Assembly (NCBI RefSeq): GCF_039655775.1
Contig: NZ_JBBYXJ010000001.1
Span: forward strand, 1,532,001 to 1,596,000
Reading direction: 5' to 3'
From: Iodidimonas sp. SYSU 1G8
GTDB lineage: Bacteria > Pseudomonadota > Alphaproteobacteria > SMXS01
Length of the DNA: 64,000 bases
The notes beneath the pieces were generated by a model. It was not told the origin of the DNA and did not search any database. It saw nothing but the letters and a program-made list of their open reading frames with translations. The position numbers were made by a program, and so were the translations under genes. Positions 1 to 8,718 of this stretch are shown here, in pieces; positions within the stretch are counted from its first letter, which is position 1, and each line of letters starts with the position of its first letter.

Positions 1-21
1 ACATATAGGAGATCGGTGCCG

Positions 22-888
22 ATGAAGCGACTCTTCGTCTTCGGACTGGGTTACACCGCCAGGATCGTGGGCCGTCAATTGCGGGCCGATGGCTGGAAAG
101 TGGCCGGCACCTGCCGGTCGCCGGACACGAAGGCGGCGCTCGAAGCGCAGGGCTTCGAGGCCTTCCTGTTCGACGGCTCGGCCCCGCTCGAAAATCCCGA
201 GCGCGCCCTCGAAGGCACCACCCATCTGCTGGCGTCCATTCCTCCCGACGAATCCGGCGATCCGGCGCTCCGGCATCATGCCCGCGAAATCGCCTCGATC
301 ACGCGCCTCGCCTGGGCCGGCTACCTGTCGACCACCGGGGTCTATGGCGACAAGGATGGCGCGTGGGTGGACGAGGCGACGCCGCGATCGCCCTCCACGG
401 CGCGGGGCCGGCGCCGGGCGGAAGCCGAAATGGGCTGGATGAGCCTTTACGAGATGGGTCGCGTCCCCGTGCATCTGTTCCGCCTGCCCGGCATCTATGG
501 ACCGGGCCGCAGCGCCATCGAGGCTGTCACCGCCGGGCGGACACGGCGCGTCTTCAAGGAAGGGCAGGTCTTCTCGCGCATTCACGTGGACGACCTGGCG
601 ACCGCGCTGATCGCCTCCATGGTCCAGCCCCGCCCCGGCGCCATCTACAACATCTGCGATGACGAGCCCGCGCCGCCGCAGGAGGTCACGGCTTTCGCCT
701 GCGAGCTGCTGGGCCTGCCCGTCGAGCCGCTCACGCCGCTGGATCAGGCCGACCTCAGCCCCATGGCGCGCAGCTTTTACGAGGAGAGCAAGCGGGTGCG
801 GAACGACAGGATGAAACACGAGCTGGGCGTGACGCTGCGCTATCCCACCTATCGCGATGGCCTGAGCGCCATCGCCCGAACCCTCTAA
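22..888 (+). CDS. NAD(P)-binding SDR/epimerase-like protein (YeeZ-type)
   Basis: A 288-residue Rossmann-fold protein of the extended SDR group, probably an NAD(P)-dependent sugar epimerase or reductase of unknown substrate. The N-terminus carries the nucleotide-binding motif FGLGYTA, and STTGVYGD near residue 105 matches the Ser/Tyr-bearing strand of the family. The usual YxxxK catalytic pair is not evident; an Arg-rich stretch lies where the lysine is expected, as in YeeZ-like members. An AGGAG at 7-11 is 10 bases before ATG 22 and 4 bases before an in-frame GTG at 16, so either start is possible; ATG is preferred. The cytoplasmic location is inferred from the lack of a signal peptide. Confidence 0.8.
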   Translation: MKRLFVFGLGYTARIVGRQLRADGWKVAGTCRSPDTKAALEAQGFEAFLFDGSAPLENPERALEGTTHLLASIPPDESGDPALRHHAREIASITRLAWAGYLSTTGVYGDKDGAWVDEATPRSPSTARGRRRAEAEMGWMSLYEMGRVPVHLFRLPGIYGPGRSAIEAVTAGRTRRVFKEGQVFSRIHVDDLATALIASMVQPRPGAIYNICDDEPAPPQEVTAFACELLGLPVEPLTPLDQADLSPMARSFYEESKRVRNDRMKHELGVTLRYPTYRDGLSAIARTL

Positions 889-897
889 CGGAGACCA

Positions 898-1644
898 TCA
901 GCCTCCGGGCAGCGCGTCCAGCACGGCTTCCAGCCGGGCGATGTCGGCTGGCTCGGAGAGGCGGTGATCGCCGCCTTTGACAAGGATCACCTCCACGTCG
1001 TCGCCGGACACATGCTCGGCCAGCCGCAAGGCGGTGCGCCACGGCACGTCCGGATCCCGCATGCCCTGGATCAGGCGGACCGGGAACGGCAGCTCGAGCG
1101 GGGCGCGCAGCACGAGATGGTCCCTGGCCTCCTCGATCAGCCGCATGCTGATGGCATAGGGCTCGCCGTAGTCGGAAGGCTCGTAGTAGACGCCGTCGCG
1201 CCGCAGGATCTCGCGCACGTCCTCGCCATAGGAGGCCCACATCAGATCCTCGGTGAAGTCCGGCGCGGCGGCGATGCCGACCAGCGCCGCGATTCGCGCC
1301 GGCCGCGCTCGGGCCACCAGCAGCGCCATCCAGCCGCCCATGCTGGAGCCGACGAGAATCTGCGGCCCCTGAGTGACCTGATCCAGCACGGCGATGGCAT
1401 CGCTTGCCCAGCGGCCGACGGTGCCATCCTCGAAATTGCCTTCCGACTGGCCGTGACCGGAATAATCGAAACGGGTAAACGCCCGGCCCCGTCGCAGGCA
1501 CCAGTCCCGCAACGCGGTCGCCTTGGTGCCGGTCATGTCGGACTTGAAGCCGGGCAGGAAGATCACGCCCGGTCCGGTACCCGGAACGGATTCATATGCA
1601 ATGGCGTGACCGCCTGAGGAAATGGTGCTAAGGGACGCCTCCAT
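898..1644 (-). CDS. Alpha/beta hydrolase (ABHD10-like)
   Basis: A 248-residue single-domain alpha/beta hydrolase. It shows an oxyanion region LPGFKSDMTGTKA, the strand-turn FDYSGHGQSEG, the nucleophile elbow GSSMGG (Ser about residue 101), an acid in GMRDPDVPW and the catalytic His in GGDHRLS. This pattern matches the ABHD10/serine-esterase subgroup, so esterase or thioesterase activity is likely; the substrate is unknown. The frame is open further upstream, but ATG 1644 is where family homology begins and longer starts would run into the divergent glycosyltransferase at 1694. It is convergent with the epimerase gene, 9 bases away. Confidence 0.82.
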   Translation of the reverse strand: MEASLSTISSGGHAIAYESVPGTGPGVIFLPGFKSDMTGTKATALRDWCLRRGRAFTRFDYSGHGQSEGNFEDGTVGRWASDAIAVLDQVTQGPQILVGSSMGGWMALLVARARPARIAALVGIAAAPDFTEDLMWASYGEDVREILRRDGVYYEPSDYGEPYAISMRLIEEARDHLVLRAPLELPFPVRLIQGMRDPDVPWRTALRLAEHVSGDDVEVILVKGGDHRLSEPADIARLEAVLDALPGG

Positions 1645-1693
1645 TTCCCAGCAGTAACGAAGTCCGGGGGGCGTCTTCAACCGCTTTGATGAT

Positions 1694-2839
1694 GTGAATA
1701 CCGAAGCCCCGCTCAGACTTTTGCAGATTTTGCCCCGGCTCGACGCGGATGGCGCGTCGCGCAACGCCATCGACATGGCCCGTACGGTCATCGGTCAGGG
1801 AGGCGCGGTGATCGCCGCCGCCCGCACTGGGGCGCTTGTCGGCGAATTCCGACAGGCTGGCGGCGTCCATCTCGACCTGCCCTTCGAGTCGCTTTCGCCA
1901 CTTGCTCGGTGGCGCATTGCCCGGCAGATCAGAAACACGCTCGGAAAGCACCGTATCGACGTGATCCACGCCTATGGGCGGCGCGGCGCCCGGGTCGCAC
2001 GCCGCGCGGCGAGGACGATGGGGATTCCTTTCGTCGTCTCACCGATCGGCAATGATGACCGACCGCCGGAACAGTGGATCAGCCCGGACATGGGCATGGC
2101 CGATGCCATCGTCGCCGCTTCGCCTTTCGTTGCGTCGCTGGTCCCGCAGACCATGTTGGCCAATGGCGCGCGCGTCGAAGTCATCCCGCGCGGCGTTGAT
2201 TTGCCCCGCTTCAGTCCGGCCATGGTGCGGGCCGAAAAGCTGATCCGGCAGGCGCAGGAGTGGCGCGCGGACGACCTTCCCGCCGTGATCCTGATGACGG
2301 GCCGGCTCTCGCCCGGCAAGGGCCATGACGTGTTGCTGCACGCCATGGCGCGGATGAAAACGCGCCATGCCACGTGCCTGATCCTGTCCCGCGAGGATGA
2401 AAACCAGCGTTACCGGGAAACGCTCCTGCGCCTCATCGCCTCGCTCCAGCTCGAGGGCCGGGTCCGCTTCGTCAGCCACGCGCCGGACATGCCTGTCGCG
2501 TACATGATCGCCGATGCGGTGGTCGTGCCGTCGCGGGTCCCGGAGGCGTTCAATTCGGTCTGCGCCGAGGCGCTGGCCATGGGACGCCCAGTGGTGGCGA
2601 GCTGCGTTGGCGACACGCCAGGCATGATCGTCCCCGGCAAGACCGGCTGGCTGGTGCCGCCGGGCGATGCGGAAGCGCTGGCGGCATCGCTCGACGAGGC
2701 GCTGACCCTGGGCATACCCGCGCGTGCCGCGTTGGCGGCCGAGGCGCGCGCCGCCATCGAGCGGGCCTATTCCCTGGCCGATGCCCAGAAACACATGCTC
2801 GCGCTCTACCGCGACCTTACACGTCCCCGCCGCCGTTAG
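1694..2839 (+). CDS. Glycosyltransferase family 4 protein
   Basis: A 381-residue GT-B-fold retaining glycosyltransferase, likely adding a sugar to a lipid-linked or LPS/exopolysaccharide acceptor at the inner membrane. The N-terminal acceptor domain starts LLQILPRLDADGASRNAID. The C-terminal nucleotide-sugar domain has MTGRLSPGKGHDVLLHA and the E-x7-E motif in PEAFNSVCAEALAMGRP. The start is GTG 1694; no strong ribosome-binding site is visible. Its last 23 bases overlap the 3' end of the convergent M48 peptidase gene. There is no polysaccharide cluster around it, so the acceptor cannot be named. Confidence 0.85.
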   Translation: MNTEAPLRLLQILPRLDADGASRNAIDMARTVIGQGGAVIAAARTGALVGEFRQAGGVHLDLPFESLSPLARWRIARQIRNTLGKHRIDVIHAYGRRGARVARRAARTMGIPFVVSPIGNDDRPPEQWISPDMGMADAIVAASPFVASLVPQTMLANGARVEVIPRGVDLPRFSPAMVRAEKLIRQAQEWRADDLPAVILMTGRLSPGKGHDVLLHAMARMKTRHATCLILSREDENQRYRETLLRLIASLQLEGRVRFVSHAPDMPVAYMIADAVVVPSRVPEAFNSVCAEALAMGRPVVASCVGDTPGMIVPGKTGWLVPPGDAEALAASLDEALTLGIPARAALAAEARAAIERAYSLADAQKHMLALYRDLTRPRRR

Positions 2840-3902
2840 GCTCGTCGGCTTCGTCCTCGGTCGCCACGCCGTCGCAAACGGCGCGCAGGTCGCGCCATTG
2901 CTGCTGGGTAAGCGCGGGCGTCACGGCCCCGGTGGGCCGCCGGCCGCGGATCATCGCGGAACGCTCCTCCAACGGCGGATGGGTTCGCAGGAACTGACCG
3001 ACCGTCAGCTTGTTCTCGTTCTTCCGCGCCATCCTGTCGAAGAATGCCGCCAGGCCGTCCGGCGCGATTCCGGCGGCCAGCAGCATGTCGAGTCCGGTCC
3101 TGTCCGCCTCGGCCTCGTCATCGATTCCATAGCTGAGCATGAGGGCCAGGGTGCCGAGCGCGCCCACATCGCCGCTGATGCTGGTGACGATCAGCTGGAT
3201 GCCCGCGACGTCGACCAGACGATTGATCGGATGACGGTGCTGCACGTGCCCGATCTCGTGGGCCAGCACACCGGCGACCTCGTCGGGCGACCGGGCTTCC
3301 TTGATCAGGCCATGCAACAGCACGATGTGCCCGCCGGGCGCGGCGAAGGCATTCACGTCTTTCGACGCGGTGACATGGACCTTGACGGGCTCGGGCAAGT
3401 CCATGCCCTGCGTCAGCCGGGCGGACAGCGCCTCCAGCGCGGCCATGCCGGCGGCGCCGTCGCAGGGTTCCCCGAACAGCCGGTTATCGGCGGCCATGGA
3501 ACGGCCGATGCGGTCGGCCCAGCTGGAGGGGAAAACGGCGACGATCCCCTGCTTCACGATCGGATAGCCCGCCCAGAACACCGCCAGCACCGCGATGATG
3601 GCGCCGGCGACCAGCACCGAGCGGACATGCCCGCGGGACGGCTTCTGCCGCCGGAGCTGGGGCGCCCACGCCGCCAGCGTCTCGAGCACGTCCTCGCCCG
3701 ATAAAGACAGGCGCTCGGCAGCGCCCGGTCGGGGCGCGATCACGACCCTTTGGCCATGATCCGCCGCGGAGACCAGGGACAAGCGGCCGTAGGGCCAGAG
3801 CAAATCAGCGTCCGCCAGCCGAATTTCCAACCCGTCCGCTCCGGCGAAAACGCTCGCCGCACGGCCTTCGGCGGAGCGGCCATCATAATAGGTGGCCGCC
3901 AT
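2817..3902 (-). CDS. M48 family zinc metallopeptidase, membrane-anchored
   Basis: A 361-residue peptidase. Residues 1-100 hold a small beta-rich domain (EIRLADADLLWPYG) followed by one membrane segment (VLVAGAIIAVLAVFWAG). The catalytic domain carries the zinc motif VLAHEIGHVQHRH and the third-ligand region DDEAEADRTG. This is the BepA/LoiP-like M48 group, expected to act in envelope protein quality control with the catalytic domain in the periplasm. ATG 3902 is preceded by GAGG at a 6-base distance and lies 14 bases after the DUF898 gene stop, so the two are probably co-transcribed; in-frame sequence farther upstream is only an overlap with that gene. Confidence 0.88.
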   Translation of the reverse strand: MAATYYDGRSAEGRAASVFAGADGLEIRLADADLLWPYGRLSLVSAADHGQRVVIAPRPGAAERLSLSGEDVLETLAAWAPQLRRQKPSRGHVRSVLVAGAIIAVLAVFWAGYPIVKQGIVAVFPSSWADRIGRSMAADNRLFGEPCDGAAGMAALEALSARLTQGMDLPEPVKVHVTASKDVNAFAAPGGHIVLLHGLIKEARSPDEVAGVLAHEIGHVQHRHPINRLVDVAGIQLIVTSISGDVGALGTLALMLSYGIDDEAEADRTGLDMLLAAGIAPDGLAAFFDRMARKNENKLTVGQFLRTHPPLEERSAMIRGRRPTGAVTPALTQQQWRDLRAVCDGVATEDEADEPNGGGDV

Positions 3903-3916
3903 GAGATCCTCGCCGG

Positions 3917-4993
3917 TCAGAGGAACGCCTCCCCCAGCCCTTCGCCGAACTTCGGCACCTCGGCGGCACTCTGGGCAATACGCCCGAAATCCGGGCGGCC
4001 GTGCACCTCGATGTTGTCGGTGACGAACTTGATGATCATCACCTGGACCCACGGATAGGCGAGGAAAAGGGTGAAGGCGAGCAGCAGCATGGCGAGGAAA
4101 TAGATCATGAACAGACGGGCGCCGGTGATGGTGCTCGAGAAGCGCACGCCTTCGAATTCCAGCCCCGCCAGGATGGTGCGGATGACCGCCGCCGCGTACC
4201 AGAGCAACGCGACGAAGCCTGCGAACAGCAGCAGGAAACCGATCGGCATGACCATCATGGCCGTCGCGATGGACTCGCCCGACGCGCCGGGGATGGCCAT
4301 GGCGCTGGCGGCCACCATACAGCCCATCCCGCCGAGCAGAAGCAGCCAGGGGACGAGGAACCACTTGAACAGGGGCTTCCAGTCGGCCTGGAAACGAAAC
4401 CGGCCGCTGCCGAACCACATGTTGTTGAGCATGTAGCCATACAGCTTGATCGAGGCATATGGCGCGGCCAGTCCCAGGGTGATCATCTGCAGCACCAGGA
4501 GACCAAGAAACCGCAGCGCGTAGGTGATCGCCGAGCCGCCCAGCGCGCCCCGGATGCCGCGCCACTGCGTGCGCGACAGGCGATAGACCATGACGCGGTA
4601 GAGCGCCGCGCCGAGCAGGACGAAGAACCCGCCATAGAGCAGCACCAACATTGTGATGCCGGCGGCGAATTCACCGCTGCTCAGAAGCCACATCCCCAGC
4701 AAGTAAAGGGCGACGCCGGGCACGATGACCAGCGCGAGCACGATCAGGAAACCGACGAACAACTCGAGGCCCTTGCCGGTATATTCGAAGGGTTCGTCGA
4801 GATAGAGCGTGTTGCTCCACATGTAGCGACGCACATTGGTGCGCCACCAGAACCGGTAGATGCCGAACGTGATCAAGGTGAGCAGCAGCCCCACCAGATG
4901 GATACCGAACAGCGTCCCGCCAGAACCGACGAACTTCAGCCGGTCCGGGCCAACGGCGACGTTCCCGGCCTCGTCAATCAGTGTCGACATCAT
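3917..4993 (-). CDS. DUF898 (YjgN-like) multi-pass membrane protein
   Basis: A 358-residue inner-membrane protein with about eight hydrophobic segments. Repeated short loops such as GIYRFWWRTNVRRYMWSNT and APYASIKLYGYMLNNMWFG match the DUF898/YjgN family, whose function is unknown. The start is one of two adjacent ATGs; 4993 is chosen because GGGGG sits 4 bases before it. Promoter-proximal to the M48 peptidase gene by 14 bases, so an operon is likely; in many genomes YjgN-like proteins and M48 peptidases are neighbours, which suggests a joint envelope role (inference). Confidence 0.85.
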   Translation of the reverse strand: MMSTLIDEAGNVAVGPDRLKFVGSGGTLFGIHLVGLLLTLITFGIYRFWWRTNVRRYMWSNTLYLDEPFEYTGKGLELFVGFLIVLALVIVPGVALYLLGMWLLSSGEFAAGITMLVLLYGGFFVLLGAALYRVMVYRLSRTQWRGIRGALGGSAITYALRFLGLLVLQMITLGLAAPYASIKLYGYMLNNMWFGSGRFRFQADWKPLFKWFLVPWLLLLGGMGCMVAASAMAIPGASGESIATAMMVMPIGFLLLFAGFVALLWYAAAVIRTILAGLEFEGVRFSSTITGARLFMIYFLAMLLLAFTLFLAYPWVQVMIIKFVTDNIEVHGRPDFGRIAQSAAEVPKFGEGLGEAFL

Positions 4994-5087
4994 TTTCCCC
5001 CAACGGCCTAAACGCAAAAGTGAAATACAGGGCGGAACGATAACAGCCGCGGGGTTCGGCTGATAGATGGCTTTGGCCGCGCTTTGC

Positions 5088-5115
5088 TTGACACCCCACC
5101 AAATCCTACTAGGTT
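5088..5115 (+). promoter_or_regulatory. Candidate sigma-70 promoter of thrS
   Basis: TTGACA (5088-5093), a 16-base spacer and TAGGTT (5110-5115). The -35 hexamer is a perfect match and sits in a CTTGAC context typical of alphaproteobacteria; the -10 matches at three of six positions. Predicted transcription start about 5122, 20 bases before the thrS ATG, which argues against the in-frame TTG at 5084 as start. Confidence 0.55.
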
Positions 5116-5143
5116 CACCCGCTTCACCGAGCAGCTAACGACA

Positions 5144-7126
5144 ATGGACCAGACAGTAGAACATCCCGTGAAGATCACCCTGCCCGACGGCAGCGCCCGA
5201 CAGTTCGACGGCCCGGTTACCGGCGCCGAACTGGCCGCTTCCATCGGACCCGGCCTTGCCAAGGCAGCCCTTGCCGTCCGCGTCGACGGACAGGAATGGG
5301 ACCTGACGCGCACGATCAGGCGCGACGCCCGGGTGGAGATCATCACGCGCAAGGACGAGGCTGCGCTGGAGCTGTTGCGTCACGACGCGGCCCATATCAT
5401 GGCCGAGGCGGTGCAGGAGCTGTATCCCGAGACCCAGGTCACCATCGGCCCGGCGATCCAGGACGGTTTCTACTACGATTTCGCGCGCAAGGAGCCGTTC
5501 ACCCCGGACGACCTGGAAAAGATCGAGCAGCGCATGCGCGAGATCGTCGACCGGGACGAAGCCATCGTGCGCGAGGAATGGGACCGGGACGAAGCGGTCG
5601 CCTTCTTCAAGAAGATCGGCGAGGACTACAAGGCGGAGATCATCGCGTCGATTCCGGCGGGCGAAGCCATCGGCCTCTACCGCCAGGGCGAGTTCATCGA
5701 TCTGTGCCGCGGACCCCATCTGCCATCCACCGGCAAGCTGGGCAAGGCCTTCAAGCTGATGAAGCTGGCCGGCGCGTATTGGCGCGGCAACTCGGATAAC
5801 GAGATGCTTCAGCGCATCTATGGCACCGCGTGGCGCGACGATAAGGAACTGAAGGAGTATCTGTTCCGCCTCGAGGAAGCCGAGAAGCGCGACCATCGCC
5901 GCATCGGCCGCGAGATGGATCTGTATCACCTGCAGGAAGAAGCGCAGGGCTCGGTCTTCTGGCATCCGAAAGGCTACGTGATCTGGCAGGCGCTGGAGCA
6001 ATATCTGCGCCGCCGGCTGACCGCGAGCGGCTATGTGGAGGTGAAGACCCCGCAGCTGCTGGATTCCCGGTTCTGGGAGCAGTCGGGCCACTGGTCCAAG
6101 TTCCGCGAGAACATGTTCGTGGTGCCGGACGAGATTCCCAGCACCGAGGACGACAAGCCGATCGTGTCGTCGGACGCCCGGATGATGGCGCTCAAGCCGA
6201 TGAACTGCCCGGCGCACATCCAGATCTTCAAGAACGACATCCGCAGCTACCGCGACCTGCCGATTCGCATGGCCGAATTTGGCTGTTGCCACCGCAACGA
6301 GGCCCACGGCGCGCTGCATGGCCTCATGCGCGTGCGCCAGATGACCCAGGACGACGCGCATATCTTCTGCCGCGTCGACCAGATCGTCGGCGAGACCAAG
6401 GCGTTTTGCGAACTGCTGGCCAGCGTCTACGAGCATCTGGGTTTCCACGATGTGTCCGTCAAACTCGCCACCCGGCCTGACGATCCGGCGCTGCGCGGCG
6501 GGACCGACGAGACCTGGGACCTGTCCGAACGCCTGCTGGCCGAAGCGGTGACCGCGGCAGGCCTGGAGTTCACCTATTCGCCCGGCGAAGGCGCGTTCTA
6601 CGGCCCCAAGCTGGAGTTCCACCTGCGCGACGCCATCGGCCGGTCCTGGCAGTGCGGCACCCTGCAGCTGGACTTCGTGCTGCCCGAGCGGCTCGATGCG
6701 TCCTATATCGGCGAGGACGGCGCCAAGCACCGCCCGGTCATGCTGCACCGCGCGATCCTGGGGTCGTTCGAGCGCTTCATCGGCATGCTGGTCGAGCACT
6801 ATGCGGGCAAGTTCCCGCTGTGGCTCGCGCCGGTTCAGGTGGTGGTCGCGACGATCACGCAGGATGGCGACGCATACGCCCGCGAAGCGGTGGACCTGCT
6901 GAAGCAGGCCGGAATCCGGGTCGAGGCCGATCTGCGCAACGAGAAGATCAACTACAAGGTCCGCGAGCACAGCGTCGCCAAGGTGCCGGTCATTCTGGTG
7001 ATCGGCCGCAAGGAAGCCGAGGAACGGACCGTCTCGGTGCGCCGCCTGGGCTCCAACGACCAGAAGGTTTCCGCATTCGATGAGGTACTCGCCGATCTGC
7101 GCGCGGAAGCCACGCCGCCGGCCTGA
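5144..7126 (+). CDS. thrS: Threonyl-tRNA synthetase
   Basis: A 660-residue class II aminoacyl-tRNA synthetase that charges tRNA-Thr in the cytoplasm; its length is close to the E. coli enzyme. The order is TGS domain (residues 1-65), editing domain with [10 protein letters not shown] and CRGPH zinc/proofreading motifs, catalytic core with zinc Cys in [10 protein letters not shown], motif 2 around [16 protein letters not shown], motif 3 in [12 protein letters not shown], and a C-terminal anticodon-binding domain. ATG 5144 gives the normal N-terminus [16 protein letters not shown]. infC follows after 118 bases. The downstream interval has no hairpin terminator, so read-through into infC is likely. 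Confidence 0.97.
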   Translation: MDQTVEHPVKITLPDGSARQFDGPVTGAELAASIGPGLAKAALAVRVDGQEWDLTRTIRRDARVEIITRKDEAALELLRHDAAHIMAEAVQELYPETQVTIGPAIQDGFYYDFARKEPFTPDDLEKIEQRMREIVDRDEAIVREEWDRDEAVAFFKKIGEDYKAEIIASIPAGEAIGLYRQGEFIDLCRGPHLPSTGKLGKAFKLMKLAGAYWRGNSDNEMLQRIYGTAWRDDKELKEYLFRLEEAEKRDHRRIGREMDLYHLQEEAQGSVFWHPKGYVIWQALEQYLRRRLTASGYVEVKTPQLLDSRFWEQSGHWSKFRENMFVVPDEIPSTEDDKPIVSSDARMMALKPMNCPAHIQIFKNDIRSYRDLPIRMAEFGCCHRNEAHGALHGLMRVRQMTQDDAHIFCRVDQIVGETKAFCELLASVYEHLGFHDVSVKLATRPDDPALRGGTDETWDLSERLLAEAVTAAGLEFTYSPGEGAFYGPKLEFHLRDAIGRSWQCGTLQLDFVLPERLDASYIGEDGAKHRPVMLHRAILGSFERFIGMLVEHYAGKFPLWLAPVQVVVATITQDGDAYAREAVDLLKQAGIRVEADLRNEKINYKVREHSVAKVPVILVIGRKEAEERTVSVRRLGSNDQKVSAFDEVLADLRAEATPPA

Positions 7127-7231
7127 TCTCCAGCCTTTTTGATTCATAAACTGGACACTGGCCGGTCATGCGCCTATCTTTAGCGCTTGCAGCGTGGCGT
7201 CTTGCGCCGCGCACATGCGTTTGGTCACCAC

Positions 7232-7247
7232 GGGAGAGACTTTCATA
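7232..7247 (+). promoter_or_regulatory. infC ribosome-binding site followed by ATA start
   Basis: GGGAGAG at 7232-7238 is followed after 6 bases by ATA (7245-7247), in frame with IF3. The next in-frame ATG, at 7260, is 21 bases from this site, too far for normal initiation. infC is known for AUU-type starts that let IF3 repress its own translation, so this site probably sets the true start and the autoregulation. Confidence 0.6.
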
Positions 7248-7781
7248 GCTAGACCACCAATGCAGGCGCCGCCGAACCGGGAGGGTCCACGCGCCAACGA
7301 AGAGATCAGGGTGCCGCGCGTGCGCCTGATCGATGCCAGCGGAGAGAATGTCGGGGTTGTCACCATCGAGAAGGCGCTGGCTACCGCCGCTGCCGCTGGA
7401 CTCGACCTCGTCGAAATTTCACCGAATGCGGACCCGCCCGTCTGCAAGGTTCTTGATTACGGCAAGTTCAAGTACGAGGCCCAGAAGAAGGCCAATATTG
7501 CCCGCAAGAATCAGAAGGTCATCGAGGTCAAGGAAATCAAGATGCGTCCCGGCATCGATGAGCATGACTACCAGGTCAAGCTCCGTGCCATGCAGCGCTT
7601 CTTCGAGGAAGGCGACAAGGTGAAGGTCACCCTGCGCTTCCGCGGTCGCGAAATGGCCCATCAGGATATCGGCGTACAGGTCCTCAAGCGCGTTCAGGAC
7701 GATCTGGAAGAGCTCGCCAAGGTCGAGAGCTTCCCCCGTCTGGAAGGCAAGCAGATGACCATGGTCATGGCGCCGCGCTAG
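7245..7781 (+). CDS. infC: Translation initiation factor IF-3
   Basis: IF3 binds the 30S subunit, prevents premature 50S joining and checks start-codon pairing. The protein has the N-domain signature [17 protein letters not shown] and [20 protein letters not shown], the lysine-rich linker, and the C-domain with [17 protein letters not shown] and RFRGREMAH. With the ATA start it has 178 residues, the usual size. The alternative is ATG 7260 (173 residues). It ends 23 bases before a strong two-way hairpin. The rpmI-rplT genes often found downstream are absent here. Confidence 0.95.
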   Translation: MARPPMQAPPNREGPRANEEIRVPRVRLIDASGENVGVVTIEKALATAAAAGLDLVEISPNADPPVCKVLDYGKFKYEAQKKANIARKNQKVIEVKEIKMRPGIDEHDYQVKLRAMQRFFEEGDKVKVTLRFRGREMAHQDIGVQVLKRVQDDLEELAKVESFPRLEGKQMTMVMAPR

Positions 7782-7804
7782 GCGTCTTTCCATGCCAGGG
7801 TTAC

Positions 7805-7831
7805 CGAACCCCCGCCTTGTGCGGGGGTTCG
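7805..7831. terminator. Two-way intrinsic terminator between infC and HAD gene
   Basis: A perfect 11-base-pair stem CGAACCCCCGC / GCGGGGGTTCG with a 5-base loop sits between two convergent genes. The T-tract is weak on both sides, so its efficiency is uncertain. Confidence 0.75.
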
Positions 7832-7841
7832 TCGTTCAGGC

Positions 7842-8486
7842 TCAATCCGCCAGCGGGAAGCCGACGATCTCTTCCAGTTCCTTGAGCGCCACATCGGGAT
7901 CGATGACCTTGATGGTCCGCATGCCCAGAGCCTTGGCCGGCTTGAGGTTGATTCCCAGATCGTCCAGATAGACCGCCTCGTGCGGCTCGATCTCCAGCGC
8001 ATCGCAGGCCATGCGATAGATTTCCGGACTTGGCTTGCGCACGCCGACCTTGGATGACTCGATCACCACCTTGAACATGCTCATGACCTGCGCGACACCC
8101 GCCGCCTGCTCGGCGGTGCGCGACATGCCGGCACCAGCGCCGTGGCGCACGTTGTTGGTGATGCATCCTGTCACCAGCCGCGCGCTGATGCGGCGCAGCG
8201 CCTCGACCATGCGCGGACGCAGATCACCCGACAGCAGCGCGACCACGTCCTTGCCCGGCAGATGATGCCCCAGCGCGTGGGCCTCCATGTCGAACAGCCG
8301 GTCGAATTCGTCCAGCGTCACCTCGTTGCGCTCGAACAAGGCCCAGGCGTTGGTATCGGGATTGGTGGCGTTGATGCCGCGGATCAGGTCTTTCGGCAGG
8401 CCGCGCTCGGCTTCGTACCGGTTGAACGCCTCGAACGGGCTGGTCGTCAACACACCGCCAAAATCCCAGATTACCGCCCTGATCAT
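7842..8486 (-). CDS. HAD-superfamily hydrolase (HAD-IA, ACAD10/sEH phosphatase-like)
   Basis: A 214-residue HAD phosphatase-like protein. Motif I reads WDFGGVLTTS, motif II lies in GCITNN, motif III Lys in GVRKPSPEIY and motif IV in VYLDDLGINL. The sequence resembles the phosphatase domain of ACAD10 and the N-terminal domain of soluble epoxide hydrolase. The second aspartate of the usual DxD motif is Gly here (DFGG), as in several members of this subgroup, so phosphatase activity may be altered. Substrate unknown. It is convergent with infC across a shared terminator and divergent from the MFS gene at 8719. Confidence 0.85.
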   Translation of the reverse strand: MIRAVIWDFGGVLTTSPFEAFNRYEAERGLPKDLIRGINATNPDTNAWALFERNEVTLDEFDRLFDMEAHALGHHLPGKDVVALLSGDLRPRMVEALRRISARLVTGCITNNVRHGAGAGMSRTAEQAAGVAQVMSMFKVVIESSKVGVRKPSPEIYRMACDALEIEPHEAVYLDDLGINLKPAKALGMRTIKVIDPDVALKELEEIVGFPLAD

Positions 8487-8718
8487 CCGCTCTCTCCGTT
8501 TTTATGTTCACGGCGCATATACTGGGGAAGCGGAAACAGGTCCACCGGAAAGGCGCCGCTGCCCCACCTCACCCCCGGCTCTTGCCGGCCGTTGCGCAGC
8601 CCGGGAAACCGGCTGCTCCGTTTCGGCATCCCCGCCGATTCCGGTTGACCGGGTGCAACCGCCCGCTACGCTACCGGCCAACCGTCACCATGAAAAAACA
8701 AAGGGGAGGCAGGGGACT

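Noticed and set aside
3903..4565. An N-terminal extension of the M48 peptidase frame into the DUF898 gene.
   Set aside because: The extension overlaps a better-supported gene, has no homology, and ATG 3902 has a proper ribosome-binding site.
5084..5143. TTG 5084 as the thrS start.
   Set aside because: It lies at the -35 element of the likely promoter and adds residues not seen in ThrS proteins.
8287..8718. An upstream extension of the MFS transporter frame.
   Set aside because: It overlaps the divergent HAD gene and has no transporter homology; GTG 8719 with GGGGAGG gives the normal start.
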